Assembly: GCF_028502605.1 (NCBI RefSeq)
Contig: NC_079234.1
Coordinates: 2,046,001-2,110,000 of the forward strand
Direction: 5' to 3'
DNA length: 64,000 nt
From: Trichoderma breve
Taxonomy: Eukaryota; Ascomycota; Sordariomycetes; Hypocreales; Hypocreaceae
The notes below the pieces were generated by a model. The model made no database searches, was not told the DNA's origin, and saw only the letters and a list, made by a program, of their open reading frames with translations. Positions 11,849 to 23,456 of the stretch are shown here, piece by piece. A program made the position numbers and the translations under genes. How positions within the stretch are numbered: the first letter of the stretch is position 1; every line of letters starts with the position of its first letter.

Positions 11849-12404
11849 TGATTATACGTTTTATCAATGAGTTGTGAACGGAATAGATTTCCTCTCTGGC
11901 ATATGGAATAGACTGAAGTCGACCTGATACAGATGCAGATACAGATGCTATACAGGTAAACGAGCAACGTGGGGAAACAAAAGGGAATGGCCAGCGCGGT
12001 ATTCAACTACAGATAAGAGTTATTTTCAACAGAAATTATGTACATGAATCAATATTGACAAACAATCGAATTGTAATGAGTTTCTTACGATATAGCAGGC
12101 ATATGAGGATGAAGATGATGAAGAGGATAAAAGTGTCCCCCACACAAATTCGGGACCCTTGCACATGTACCTCTGACAGACAACAGACCCACTCTATTTT
12201 CCAGCACCTCAGCCTACCTCGATCCTCTACTCTATTTACTTTCAACATCTTCATTGCTTCATCCATACTAAACAGCACAGACAGAGCTTCAGCGACACAG
12301 AATTCGCTCAATTGGCCGACATTACAACGTCCCCACATCCTCAAGCTCGACCGACCACCCCAAATCCGAGCGAATCCACACAAAGCGAGACGAAAAGAAA
12401 AGCC
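11849..12404. other. Intergenic, promoter of the CDK gene
   Basis: 0.55 kb with CT/CA-rich sequence before the kinase ATG. No other feature seen. Confidence 0.6.
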
Positions 12405-13883
12405 ATGTCCACCAAGCCCAAGTCAAGATGGGCAAGCTCCGCAGAAGACGCCGAGTATGAAGCACGGCAAAAGAAGGAAAAAGAAGAAAAGCGTCGCAAA
12501 AAGGCTCTTAAGCTACAAGAAGAAGAAGAAAAGAAAAAAGCTCTACTTGCTGCTGCAACAACAACGACATCACAGATCGCAGACACAAATGACGACGACG
12601 ACGACGCAGCATCATCTTCATCACGGCCCTCCAAACGCCGAAAACTCACCCCCGAACCCGCCAGCAACAACAGTTCTGCTACCCTGCTGCGCTTCGACGT
12701 GGGCACCTGGAAGCCCAGCCGCAGCGTCGACAACTACGACAAGCTCAACGACATCGAGGAGGGCACGTACGGCTGGGTCGCGCGCGCAACGGAGCTCGCC
12801 ACGGGCCGAGTCGTCGCCCTCAAGCGACTCAAGCTCGAGGCCGGCGACCCCAACGGCCTGCCCGTGACGGGCCTGCGCGAGATCCAGATTCTCAAAAACT
12901 GCCGGCATCGCAACGTCGTGGCCATGGAGGAAGTTGTCGTGGGCAACGACGTCTCCAAGCCAGACAAGTAAGAAAGACGCAAAGAACCTGCCTTGCCTTG
13001 GCCCAAAGCTAAACTAATCATCCGCTCTTCCAGCTCCATCTTCCTCGTCCTCGAATTCGTCGAACACGACCTCAAGAGCATCCTCCAAGACATGCCCGAG
13101 CCCTTCCTCTCCTCCGAAGTCAAGCGCCTCCTCCTCCAGCTCACATCGGGCGTCGCCTACCTCCACCAAAACTACATCCTGCACCGCGACCTCAAAACAT
13201 CCAACCTCCTCCTCTCCAACCGCGGCCTCCTCAAGATCGCAGACTTCGGCATGGCCCGCTACGTCGGCGACCCCCGCCCCAAACTCACCCAGCTCGTCGT
13301 CACCCTGTGGTACCGCGCCCCCGAGCTCCTCCTCGGAACGCGCACCTACGACGCCGCCATCGACATGTGGTCCGTCGGCTGCATCATGGGCGAGCTCATC
13401 ACCCGCGAACCCCTGTTGCAAGGCTCCAACGAGGTCGACCAGATATCAAAAGTTTTTGAGCTCTGCGGCGTCCCCACCGAAGACTCCTGGCCGGGTTTCC
13501 GCCGCCTCCCCAACGCTCGCTCCTTGCGCCTCCCCAAGCAGTCCCCCCTCGCCTCCGGCTCCGTCATCCGCGCCCGTTTCCCCAACCTCACAGCCGCCGG
13601 CGCTTCTCTACTCAATAGCCTCCTCGCACTGGACCCGGAGAAACGCCCAACCGCCAAGGAAATGCTGGAGCACGAATACTTCCGACAAGATCCTAAACCC
13701 AAGCCCGAGAGCCTGTTCCCCACGTTCCCCAGCAAAGCCGGCCAGGAGAGGAGGCGGCGCCACGAGCCCGACGCCCCCGTCCGCGGACAGGCCGTTGCTC
13801 TCGGTGATGTTGATTTCAGCGGCATCTTCCAAGGCAGGGACAAGGAAGAGCGAGGCGCTGGATTCAGTTTACGCATGGTATGA
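12405..13883 (+). CDS. Cyclin-dependent kinase of the CDK10/CDK11 (PITSLRE) group
   Basis: Ser/Thr kinase expected to pair with a cyclin and act in nuclear transcription/splicing control (relatives: human CDK10/11, fission yeast ppk23). Exons 12405-12967 and 13034-13883 (donor GTAAGA, acceptor TTCCAG), 470 aa. The N-terminal 80 residues are Lys/Glu-rich with poly-Asp and an NLS-like PSKRRK. The glycine loop is EEGTYGWV (118-125), ATP Lys140 in VALK, and the cyclin-binding helix is PVTGLRE (153-159) at the PSTAIRE/PITSLRE position. Catalytic HRDLKTSN has Asp240; DFG is at 258-260; the T-loop LVVTLWYRAPE keeps the phosphoacceptor Thr. All catalytic residues are present. The Trp in the glycine loop and the Val-Thr-Gly in the helix differ from the animal consensus. 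Large antisense ORFs over this GC-rich gene are shadows. Confidence 0.93.
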
Positions 13884-14602
13884 GCAAACGAATCATGCCT
13901 TTCGCCATTCACACATCAGGCCAGCAAGATATTGCCGTCGTCACTCGACGTATCGACTTGCCAATCGAAGCATTTGTTGTTAGGATATACATGACAGCAG
14001 CCTTTTTTGATTTATCATACCATAGAATTTACACGCAGACTTTCACCTGCAAGGCACAAAGCCATCTACCATGATCAAGAATTACATCTACATCAATATA
14101 AAGAAATATACCAAAGCGTACATCAAGACAATTGTAAACATACCAAAACACACAACATCACAAATACCAAAGCACAAGACAGTCAAATTCATGATAACAA
14201 GGCCTGAAAAGTCAACATCAACATCAAGGCGCTCGGCCCATTAAATGTATACGTCATTAGAAACTTAAACTATTTTTTTTCTTGAGTGGCCCATCATGAA
14301 AAGAGTCGTCCGAATAGCTTGAATACTCCCCCATGTTTTCCAAAGCAGCGCGCGCGTAAAAGAGAAAGACACAAAAGACAAAAACGCCGTTGGAAATGAC
14401 CCGCAAAGTATCGCCTGTAATAATGCCCCGTCTCCAAAAGCTTTAAAAAAACAAAACAACAACTCAAACACGGTATGCAATCCCGCCAAAGGCCCCGCTG
14501 GCTACATTATTCGCAAAACGTCGAGCAAGATGTGTCTGGTAGGTGAAGCTAGACCAATCGAGCAGTATGCGGATATGTAAAATGCGCAGTCGTGGGACAT
14601 GA
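13884..14602. other. Convergent intergenic region
   Basis: Between the 3' ends of the kinase (+) and the DUF7137-like gene (-). About 14080-14240 is low-complexity CA/ACAT-rich. No gene seen; expected to contain both terminators. Confidence 0.6.
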
Positions 14603-15485
14603 TTAGTTGATGTCGAGGCCGGAAACAAACCAAGTAAAGCTGAGCACGGTTACCAGGCCCATAGTGATGGCAAAGCCGAGAACGTGGTGGTCAAACTTGG
14701 AAAGGGCTGCGTTGCAGGCGTCGCAATGCCACTCGGGGAAGGGAACGTATGGCTGCGGGGTGTACAGACCAAAGGTGAAGGTGTTAAAGGTGCCCAAGTA
14801 GCCAGGGTCGGGAATGGAGGTGATGGCGGCATCGGAATCCTTGATGATGAGGGTGTACATGGCGACGGGGAAGGGCTGGTCGGCCGGGGTTGGGTTGGCG
14901 CTGCTGTCCCAAACGAATTCAACAGAGGTCTTGAAGGTCATGTTTGAGGTGAGGGTCCAGGTCTCGGAGGCTTGTGAGCAGCTGATGAGAACATCGACGG
15001 CGGTTGGGGTGCCAAGGAGGTTTGTGTAATTCCAGCCCCAGGTGACGTAGTCGTCAATCTTGTACAGGGCACTGCCAGCGAAAACATTGGGTGTCTGCAT
15101 GACAACATTTCCTGGAGGAGCCTCGGGATCAAACTGGGTATGGTGAGCAGCCTTTTTGGTAGTGGTCGTCTTCTTATGGCCACTATCACTCGTCTTTGAT
15201 GAGCCACCCTTCTTGCCCGATTCGCTTGGCTGGGTTGGCTGGGCCGTGTTTCCTTCTTCGTTTGGTGGGTTGGTTGGGCTGGTTGGGTTTGCTGTGTTTC
15301 CCTCTGCGGAACGTGTCAAAACACCTTCATCAAAAGCATGCAGACGTTTAATACATACCACTACCCTTATCGGCACGAACAACGAGCGCGTCAAGCTCGG
15401 GCAGCCAGCCCGGCCAAGCTGAGACCAGAGGGGCAGCCGAGGAAAGGCACAGGGCCAGTCGCATCAATGTCGCAGTGGGACGCAT
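14603..15485 (-). CDS. DUF7137-like secreted/membrane protein
   Basis: Fungal surface protein of unknown function. Exons 15485-15359 and 15303-14603 (donor GTATGT, acceptor CCGCAG) give 275 aa. A signal peptide (MRPTATLMRLALCLSSAAP, then LVSA) starts the protein. A low-complexity Thr/Pro/Ser/Lys linker follows (about 43-90). The conserved domain is about 95-235, with landmarks YKIDDYVTWGWNYTNL, AVDVLISC, YLGTFNTFTFGLYTPQPY and WHCDACNAALS. A hydrophobic C-terminal segment (FAITMGLVTVLSFTWF) should anchor it in a membrane or serve as a GPI signal. The upstream Met 18 codons earlier would spoil the signal peptide, so the start at 15485 is preferred. Recognised from memory of the family pattern. 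Confidence 0.85.
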
Positions 15486-17588
15486 TTTGTTGAGAGTATG
15501 GGATTGTTTGGAGTGTAAACAGCAGGGTAAAATAAACACAGACCAGGCAGCCTGTCGCTAGCGTATGTCGTTTCAAGGTATTGAAACCTCCGTTTTCTGG
15601 TTTGGACGATGCTGAATATATTAAAAGAATGCGGTTGCTGGGCCCAAGGAGAAAAAAAAGTTGATGATGCTGTGGTTAAACAAGACAATGGCAAGCAACC
15701 CCTTGGCGGATAGATCGAAAGGTTTGTGGCTGTACAACAAGCGGGTCGGATCGTGGGCAGGTCGACGGGCGAATAAACAATCCGCGGCAGAAAAGCAAGT
15801 TGCAGCAGGAGCGGACAAAGCGAGTGTCTGGACAGAAAAGTCGTCGGTCAGGATGGAGAGGCGAAAGCGAGAGACGATGAAGAAGCAACAAAAAAAGCTT
15901 TTGCGCTGGCGAGGCGATGGCGATGAAGAGAAGAAGGGAGGAAAAGGGGAGGAGAACGAATGAGTACAAAACGCCGAGATTTCCTTCTTGCTCATGTTCC
16001 GTGTACCGACTCTACAAGGGCCAAGGTACCCCGTGGATGTACCTCGTAGTTCCCGAGCTGCGGGCTGCGACCAGAAGACAATGCACCGCGCCATTGCCGA
16101 GAGAGGATTAGCGGTAGATGCGTTAGACAGGGGTAATTGGGTGAGCCCTTGCCGGATGAGGGATGGCGTAGGTATAAATAAAAAGCAAAATCTCGCCCTT
16201 GGCCGAAGCCAGCAAGGGGGGAGTACTTGGGAGATGTATGGAGAGTGCAGCCATATTACATGTACCTACGGTGATGCTTGAACGATGAGATGAGAGCTGA
16301 GAGCTGGGAGAGCCTGCAGACGGTGGTTCCAGAGGATCCGAAGGGCCTACGTAGGGTACTTAACAGTACTGAGCTCGCAAGTACCTACCGTCTGTAAAAG
16401 AAAAAGAGAGAGGTGTGAATGCGTGATGAAGATGAGAGTGCAAGTAAGTAACACCACCACTACACTACAACTTCACTAACACTACAGTAAGACTCAGTCG
16501 TACGATCACACACAGTTATAAAAAGAAATTCTCCTGCACAGCAAAAACAGCTACGGAGAATTTGATTCGATGGGCTCCCCGATTTATTTTTACCTTTTTG
16601 CATGTGTCCTCGTGTCTTGTGTCTGGCTCTTCGTATTCCCTCGCTGCTACAAATGGTGTGCATGCCAGACCCAGCTCCGCCGCTGCCCACCCACCGTAGC
16701 GCCACAGGTCTCCTGCGTTAGCTTTCCAGCAGCCACGCCCATATCTAGCCATAACAAAACATACGCTGCCAGCTAATACGAGGACCACCCTTTTTGGTGG
16801 CACCGTGGCGATGCATCGCCGCGCGGGTGGATCGCTGGCGCTTACAAGCAACGAGCTTAGTCTTGCAGCAAGCACAGAAAAGCTGATGCTGGATGCTCGA
16901 GGATCCATGCGTGACAATTTGCAGTTCGTATTGGGCGGGAGTGCCACCAGACAGGCTGCAAGTCATCATCAGATGGCCCCAGACTCTATATATATAGGTA
17001 TGTACTCTGCAGTACTCGTAGTTGTCCATAGGTATTACCCGGCATGTATTTATATCAATGCCTAGCCCAGCAAGCAAGAGGCGCGTCGCAGCTCGCGTCA
17101 GCTCATCCATTTTAGTGCTGCGGGGTGTCGCCAGGTGTTTAATTTAGTCCACTGGAATTGACTGCATCCCTACAGTCAGGTACGAGTACCTACTACTAAG
17201 CTATCTTGCTATCCTAGGTTATCCCGGGACAACTACTAGAAGCTCGCTTGGGCATACCTGAATTTGGGAACCAACATCCTACATGTAGGAACCTGGCACC
17301 CAAGCATTTATTTGACGCCCTCACGAGAAGGAGGTAATCCTAGATCTTAGGTAGTCTTCGTAATATTCTACCTATTAACTAGTATCACATACCTAGCTGC
17401 GAATAAGTAGAGCTATAGATAGGTACGTAACGCATATACAGTACAAGGTATGTAGCATTTGCATAGGTAGGTAATGTAAACCAACCGCCAAAATCAATAA
17501 GCAGACTTGATCGTGTATTAGTGTGCGAAAATGCCAATTTTCGAAATTCTACTTAGGACCTAAGTACATGGTATATTTCTCCTCTCTA
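15486..17588. other. Long intergenic region, no gene seen
   Basis: 2.1 kb. The ORFs on both strands are short and lack family features. 17160-17480 is dense in TACCTA/TAGGTA words and includes the 12-bp palindrome CCTACATGTAGG at 17278-17289. A TATATATA run lies at 16986-16996. It probably holds the long promoter of the DUF7137-like gene and the 3' flank of the next gene. Confidence 0.55.
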
Positions 17589-18452
17589 CTACCTTATGCC
17601 TTCTTTGTTCTCCTTATGCATGAGACCGACGTAATTTTCCAACTTAAGATCGTCCAACATTATCTCCCCCTTACTTCTCATGTCTGCCAGCTCTGGGATA
17701 TCAATCTCTTTGATCATGAATAATTTTGAATCAATATTGACCGGGTCAACAAGTTCTGACTGCCCTGTGCCAACCAGCTTCTCCATCATGTTTATCGTCC
17801 CAGCTTGCAGATTTGTTGTTGTTTCGATCTTTATTTTCATCACAAACCTGCCGTCGCCTCTCCGGCGCACTATCACGGCTGTCTGTAAGAGATGGGGCAC
17901 TCCTTGTTTCTTTAAAGAGTGCTCATTAAGCTTCCATATAACGCTGTTCCATGTGCCATCCATGCTGAGTCTAGTATTGAATCTAGTAGCACTTAGCTTG
18001 GTGCAATAACTTGCCATTGATGTAGCCGACACCATCCACTGCCTTCCCGCTTCAAATTGGAAAGGTAGCCCTTCGGTCCTGAGGGCCATGTTACCTTCGC
18101 GTCGAATGTCGGGGTTTTCCGTGACAATGTCAAATCTTTGTTGCCTGGCAGGCCAAACAGAGACCACTTGTGGATCATAGGCAATTCGTGACTGCTCGTC
18201 GCTGAACTCGACCCTGATTTCGGCCGAAGTGAGTCTTTGAGAACTATCATCCTCGAGCCCGGTGAACATGAAGCAGAAAATGAGAAGCGTTCCATTTCCG
18301 CCAGTCTTCAATTTACCACTGCATACTAGCAGCAACTCCGGCTGGGCAAATAAAGACGGTCCATTGTTTCCACGGGTTTGGATGGCATCGCTGGAGTCTT
18401 TCCCTTTGGGATCCTTCTCGATCTCTTCGAGCGGGATGGAGAGGCGATACAT
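17589..18452 (-). CDS. Conserved fungal hypothetical protein
   Basis: Single exon, 287 aa, ATG at 18452. It resembles a widespread filamentous-fungal family of unknown function. Shared landmarks, recalled from memory: a beta-rich middle with EIRVEFSDE...YDPQVVSVWP (about 79-100), WNSVIWKLNEH...GVPHLLQTAVIVRRR (about 168-200) and a DPVNID motif (about 238). No signal peptide or transmembrane helix, so probably intracellular. Members often lie in variable accessory regions; here it sits beside the inverted-repeat element at 18621. No function is proposed. Confidence 0.7.
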   Translation of the reverse strand: MYRLSIPLEEIEKDPKGKDSSDAIQTRGNNGPSLFAQPELLLVCSGKLKTGGNGTLLIFCFMFTGLEDDSSQRLTSAEIRVEFSDEQSRIAYDPQVVSVWPARQQRFDIVTENPDIRREGNMALRTEGLPFQFEAGRQWMVSATSMASYCTKLSATRFNTRLSMDGTWNSVIWKLNEHSLKKQGVPHLLQTAVIVRRRGDGRFVMKIKIETTTNLQAGTINMMEKLVGTGQSELVDPVNIDSKLFMIKEIDIPELADMRSKGEIMLDDLKLENYVGLMHKENKEGIR

Positions 18453-19091
18453 GCGGGGCGTTTGGATACGGTAAGAAGCTGATTATCTGATGATGAAGTT
18501 TAGACGTTTCTTTAGTTAGGGGGGGAATCATGAAGAAGAGAAAATAAAACATTAGGTCGGGAGAAACAAGAATGCCACATCATTGAGGCCCCTGTGTTGC
18601 TTTGTCCATGTTGAGAACCTATCCCTTTGTGTGCCATAAGGTGCCACCTATGTACCATATCCGCTTTTCTTCTATATTGAAAGCAGAATCCTCAATTTTT
18701 GACTCTTTGATTAGCTACAGCTTTCAAGAGTACTTAGGTGGCACCTTATGGCACTCAAAGGGATGGGATGCCGACGTCGGCATGCTCCAAACAGGAGAGG
18801 GCTACACACGGACCGTACGCACTTCTAGAGGTATGGCAAGTATGATTTTGGTGGAGATTGGTGTTGATATTTATGGGGAGAGAAACAAGGACAATGTTGA
18901 CTCGTGGTAGACGGCGTGAGTAGGTATCATAAGCTTTTGTAGTAAGTTGGGATTTTATAATTACTATAGATTTAATTTAATGTTTTATATAAAGAGATGT
19001 TAGAAGATTAAAGAGTTTAATAAGCATTCATTAACTAAGAAGTCTTATATATGAATCTTTGCAACGCAGCAATTATATTTTCTTTGTATCT
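18453..19091. other. Intergenic region with an inverted-repeat element
   Basis: 0.64 kb between two minus-strand genes. It contains the 144-bp inverted repeat listed separately and AT-rich sequence at 18950-19060. No coding gene seen. Confidence 0.6.
18621..18764. repeat. 144-bp inverted-repeat (MITE-like) element
   Basis: Left arm 18621-18654 and right arm 18731-18764 are 34 nt each. They are reverse complements with two mismatches, separated by a 76-nt spacer. Arms begin ATCCCTTTG and centre on TGCCATAAGGTGCCACCTA. No clear target-site duplication flanks it, and no second copy was noticed in the window. It lies about 170 bases upstream of the minus-strand ATG at 18452. It could be a miniature transposon or a transcribed hairpin. 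Confidence 0.8.
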
Positions 19092-19971
19092 TTACAACCA
19101 CTGCTGGTTGCCAAAATGCGACACAAATCCTCCAGCATCTTTCTCAATAGTAGCATTATGCACAACCTTGAGCACGTCTGTGACTGCTTCCGAGGGCGGT
19201 ACAGGCCCAGTGAAGTTGGGCTGATACTTTTGAAACGCCGCTCCCATAGCCATGAGATTGTTTTGCTGCTTTTCGTTTGGATTGACTAAGTGGCCCGTGT
19301 CGACTGTCCCTGGGCATACAGCCAGAAAAAGGATTCCTTCATCAATATACTGCGCTTGGAATTTTGTAATGAGCGTGTTCAGAGCCCCTTTGCTGACTGC
19401 GTAAGGGTAGCCGAGAGTCAGCTTCCACTTGGTGGTCATGGTTGGCTCGGCCAAGCCTGACGAGATGGCAATGACCTTTTTCGCAGTGCCTTTCCGGACA
19501 AGCGGAACAACAAGGTTAAACAGATGCGCGTTACCAACAACGTTTATGCGGAATAGGTCCAACATGTCTTCTTCTAGCAGCTTAGGGTCCGCCAAGCCCA
19601 GATCCTGGACATCGTCCAGGCCGGACCAGTCCGAGATCTTGCCTGCGTTGGCAATGACGTAGTCAAGTGTACCATTGGTTATCTCGGATATGATGGCGAC
19701 AGCGGCTTGAAGGTCTTTGATATTGGTTATGTCGGCCTGGACAACAGTGATATTGGAGGCAGTAATCTCCGCGGCTATCTTCCTCTCTGTTGCCTCTTTG
19801 TCGCGGACCAGAGCAATAACAATGTTATTGGCATCGGCGGATAGCTGCCGAACGAACTCAAACTTGAAGAGTAGTAGGATACCGTCAGTTGATACTTTCG
19901 ACAATCGTAGGTGTCTAGCAGATACGTACTCCAATGCCTCGCGAAGCGCCAGTAACAAGATAAGAGGCCAT
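19092..19971 (-). CDS. SDR-family ketoreductase / carbonyl reductase
   Basis: Predicted NADPH-dependent reductase resembling fungal Nor-1/sniffer-type carbonyl reductases; substrate unknown. Exons 19971-19930 (14 codons) and 19862-19092, intron 67 nt (donor GTACGT, acceptor TTCAAG), 270 aa. The first exon supplies MASYLVTGASRGIG, so it must be included to get a cofactor loop. The second continues FEFVRQLS. Motifs: TGASRGIG (7-14), NAG (86-88), Ser148/149, YAVSK (Tyr168, Lys172) and PGTVDTG. A normal full-length SDR. It is divergent from the ACR-2-type regulator at 20628 and sits at the left edge of the putative accessory cluster. Confidence 0.9.
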
Positions 19972-20627
19972 GTCGACAGCTATTTACGAGAGCTAGTGAG
20001 AAATACGTGCTTCGGCTACAATTCAATCTAGGCGCTGTTGATCGTGGTGGTCATTTATGTGTGGGATATGAGCGGGAAAGCGTCGCGGTTTATACATTGT
20101 CAAGACATGGCATGATCCACAGCTTTGACACCGATTGTTGGCTGTGATGAAATATCTAGCATCTTCCACGGAGATGCATGGAGTTTCAACCACTTGGAAT
20201 AGACAGCATTCTCGCGGATAGTTGCTAGACGGCGGAGTTGCAAGGCCTTTGCTTCAGGTTCATGATTGTCTTGAACTCGGGCATCAGTTGCGGCCCCCGC
20301 GACGAGGACGAAGTGGAATCTCAAAGCTCGTGGAAAGTTGCCCTGGTGGATTCGGCTGGTTCCGATCTAGCTCCTTGATTGGTCTTGTACCTAAGCTCAA
20401 CTAGGGGGGCTTCATCCTTCATCGGGTTTATGCTAGGCCTAAGCCCGGGGAAGCCCGAGGCCGCCCTTCCTGATGGAGCTGACGGGGAACCAAACTTGTC
20501 GGAGTTTCACTAGACATCTTTTGCTTAGCTATCGACTGCTCTCTTCTGCGCATACTTTCTCTCTCGCTTAAACCTCAGCTTCGCAAAAAGTTGACTCACT
20601 CACGTATTCCAGCCACACTCAAACTAT
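19972..20627. promoter_or_regulatory. Divergent promoter, SDR / Zn2Cys6 factor
   Basis: 656 bp separating two head-to-head genes; both promoters must lie here. No ORF of interest. A shared control region is inferred from the arrangement, not shown by a recognised site. Confidence 0.5.
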
Positions 20628-22487
20628 ATGGCGTCGTATGCAACTGACCAACAGAAAAAGACTGGAAGAGGATGTTGGACTTGCAAAGGTAGGTAAAAGC
20701 TTCAACCCTTGCACTAATGCTTTAAGATGGATACATGTATACTAACAGGAGACCCCGAATGGAACTGACATGCAGATCGCCGGGTTGCCTGCGACCGCCA
20801 GGCCCCCAATTGTTCAAAATGCATCAGGTCTAATCGGGAATGTTTGGGCTATGGCGTGCGACTCTCATGGCCACGAACCAGTGATTCCAAAAGAGCCATG
20901 GTAGCCATGTCAAGCACGCGCTCTCTCCTGGCACAAGGAGTCGCAAAGCGCCGCTCGACATTGATGTTGATACACACATCTTCCAGAGACATCGACATGT
21001 ATCACTATCTTCGAAAGCTGCGAAATGTAAAACGTAAGTTTCTTTTCACAATTGTAGTTGGTCAATAACATCGTACGAGTCCACAGCGGGCTGATAGCTG
21101 ACAAACTCAGATGAGAGACAGCCGGTCCGCTTCGTCTTCCCTCCACCACCTCTGCCCTGGTCTCCAGTTAATCCCGACTCCAACACTCTAGGACTAGTAG
21201 ACTATTGTAAGACTCTTGTTCTCGAAATCCATTCGGCGCTTGGGGCCACTATCGCTGACTCTCTTCTCGTGCAGTTGCCAATGTGTCTTACTCCACGCTG
21301 TCCGTTTTGGGGGTTGATGCCCGACGTCTGAGAAATCTCTTGCTTCGTATGACTGTTTCCAGCAACACACTCCCCACCTTCGCGCTCAAATCATCGCTGC
21401 TGGCCGTATCTTCGCTGCATCGTGACGGTCTGCGGGACTTGGCTTTCCGGTATAAAATCGCTGCCATCAACGCCCTGGCGGAGTCGGCCAAGTCTGGACG
21501 CCCAGGTGCCTTGGAATCTGCGCAGCATGCTGCTACCTGCATGCTTTTGGCCACTTTTGAGACCCAGCACCACTCCGAGTCTTCAGGCCAATGGGTGCTT
21601 TATGTTGACAGTGCCAAGCACATTGTCCAGACCACAGGTCTTGACCAACGATCAGATCAAGCCGAGCTCAATCCTCTTCTAGATTGGATTTACTATTTGG
21701 ACGTTATGTCGTGGTTTGTCATGCGGCATTGGCGCCATCCTTCCACATTGCCACATTCGACTACAGACAAGATTTCTCTGAGTCGTGGGAAATCTCCCTT
21801 GGTAAGCACAGCCGAGCACCACAGGCACATTCATCACATACATACATGTACACAATCGCCAGCATCAAGGTGGCCTGGGCTGACTCCCGTCTGCTTCTAT
21901 AGTTACTGAATCGCCCCACCTCAATTCGCACAGTTTTGGAACCTATTGCCGCCGTCTGCGATATTCTCGTAGAGCCCCATGATCCTCGAGCTCAGGCTGT
22001 TGAGTACCAAAGTCGACTTCGCTCACTAGAGAGTACACTTATCAATGACCCTGTGGCCAAGACCACTATAACAGGATTAGATGAGAGAGAAGACGACATT
22101 ATAACAGAGCTTTATCAGCTCGCAACCCTTGTCTACCTTTTCAATGGAACAGCAAGTTCTTGTATTCCAGATCATCAGCTCGACGGCTTGGTCGATCGCG
22201 GATTTTACCTCATCAGAAAGCTCAGCACGTGCGAGCGAGCTTTCCCGCTTCTGATACTTGGTTCTGAAGCACGCAATGATGAGGAACGAATGCTCTTGCT
22301 CGAGCTTGTTCATAAGACTGAGGCAAAACACAACGAAAGCAGCCTCATGCGTATAAGAGCGGGCCTTGAGATGGTGTGGTCACAGCGAGACCTTGAAGCC
22401 GATGAAGATGAATACAGCGACCTAAGCTACCTCCACAGACTAGACACTGTCATCGGCTCCGCATGTACACTGCCATTCATTTCATAA
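20628..22487 (+). CDS. Zn2Cys6 transcription factor, ACR-2-like
   Basis: Nuclear regulator with an N-terminal binuclear zinc cluster and a fungal_trans_2-type body. Exons 20628-20688, 20776-21033, 21111-21206, 21275-21801 and 21903-22487 give 508 aa. The first junction (AAA G / AT CGC) assembles CWTCKDRRVACDRQAPNC followed by SKCIRSNREC, a perfect C-x2-C-x6-C-x6-C-x2-C-x6-C cluster, then GYGVRLSWPR, a run typical of the ACR-2 family. In Neurospora ACR-2 affects acriflavine sensitivity. Body landmarks such as ALESAQHAATCMLLATFE and LLDWIYYLDVMSWFV fit the family. Neighbouring reductases and a DHA2 pump suggest a local pathway regulator (inference). Confidence 0.9.
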
Positions 22488-22570
22488 ACATATGAAATAG
22501 GGGTCATGTTTCGAAAGGAAAGTCTTTAATATCTGTAGCACCGGGGTACATGTAACGCCTGGTCCCGGCT

Positions 22571-23456
22571 TCATCGTTTACCACTCTCTTCGATCGCCTT
22601 TGTCCCAATCCTCTTCAGATCCACAATCCCCAAGTGTTCCTTCTCAAAGCCAGTTACAACCTGGTCCAGCATCGCAGCTGCGACTGTTTGTACTGGCAGG
22701 GTACCAAATGGCGTCAAGCGGAAGACCAGGCCAATAACAGTCCTGAGAGGGCTAAACGGGCCACCGGTCATGAAGCCAGGCTTGGCCACGCACGCGTCGA
22801 TTTTGTTTTCTCGGGCGTATGCAAGAACCTTTTCTTCCGTCTCGGCCTATTGCAGAATCTAATAGTTAGTACTCTATCATCTGATGTCTTTGCACAGCAT
22901 CCTCATGGGGCACGAAAAGAAAATAGAGGGTATGTGCTATACACGCATCTGCAAATACTCGATCATGAATGGCGGTTTCTTCTCCGAATCCGCCTCAAAC
23001 GGGTCACCCATGTACAAGAAGCGGAACTCTGGCGCTGGATTGGTCTCACGGAACGCCTTCATTCCGGACAGTGTGCTGGTCTGACAGATGCGGACCACCT
23101 CCTCGAAGGGATATTTGCGGAGATTGGGTGGTGTGATGCCGACAGTCCTGCGGCGAGAGCCGTGTTAGTTGTAATTTGTACCCATATGTCATCGCAGGAG
23201 GAAGACTTTGAAGCTACGAGAAGGACCCGTACCATATGCAAGCGTTAGCACCTGCAAGCTCCTTTTTAACATCATCAGGATACTCTCCATAGTCGCTAAT
23301 GACTACACTCTTCAACTTGGCCGCATTTTCACCGTCAGGGGCAGTAACGGGTTTGTGAGATAGGGCGACGAGACTTGTGACATCGGGTCGGCGCAAAGCC
23401 TGGCTGATGAGTTCCGTTGCAACAAAGCCACTGGCCCCGACAATGATGAGTTTCAT
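22571..23456 (-). CDS. NAD(P)-binding atypical SDR (HTATIP2/NmrA-like)
   Basis: Rossmann-fold protein, likely an oxidoreductase or redox-sensing protein of the atypical SDR group. Exons 23456-23233, 23147-22943 and 22846-22571 give 234 aa. N-terminal dinucleotide loop GASGFVATE (Gly-x-x-Gly-x-x-x), then SLVALSHKP, LYMGDPF at the active-site strand and ACVAKPGFMTGGP, which matches the strand that follows the catalytic region in this group. The last intron has a perfect TACTAAC branch site. Acceptor GCAATAG was chosen because it gives QMRAETEEKVL, the expected helix. No clear YxxxK is visible, so catalysis is uncertain. Divergent from the bZIP gene at 23963. Confidence 0.83.

Noticed and set aside
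12341..13912. Several minus-strand ORFs of 95-188 codons over the CDK gene
   Set aside because: Shadows of a GC-rich kinase gene with all catalytic motifs on the plus strand.
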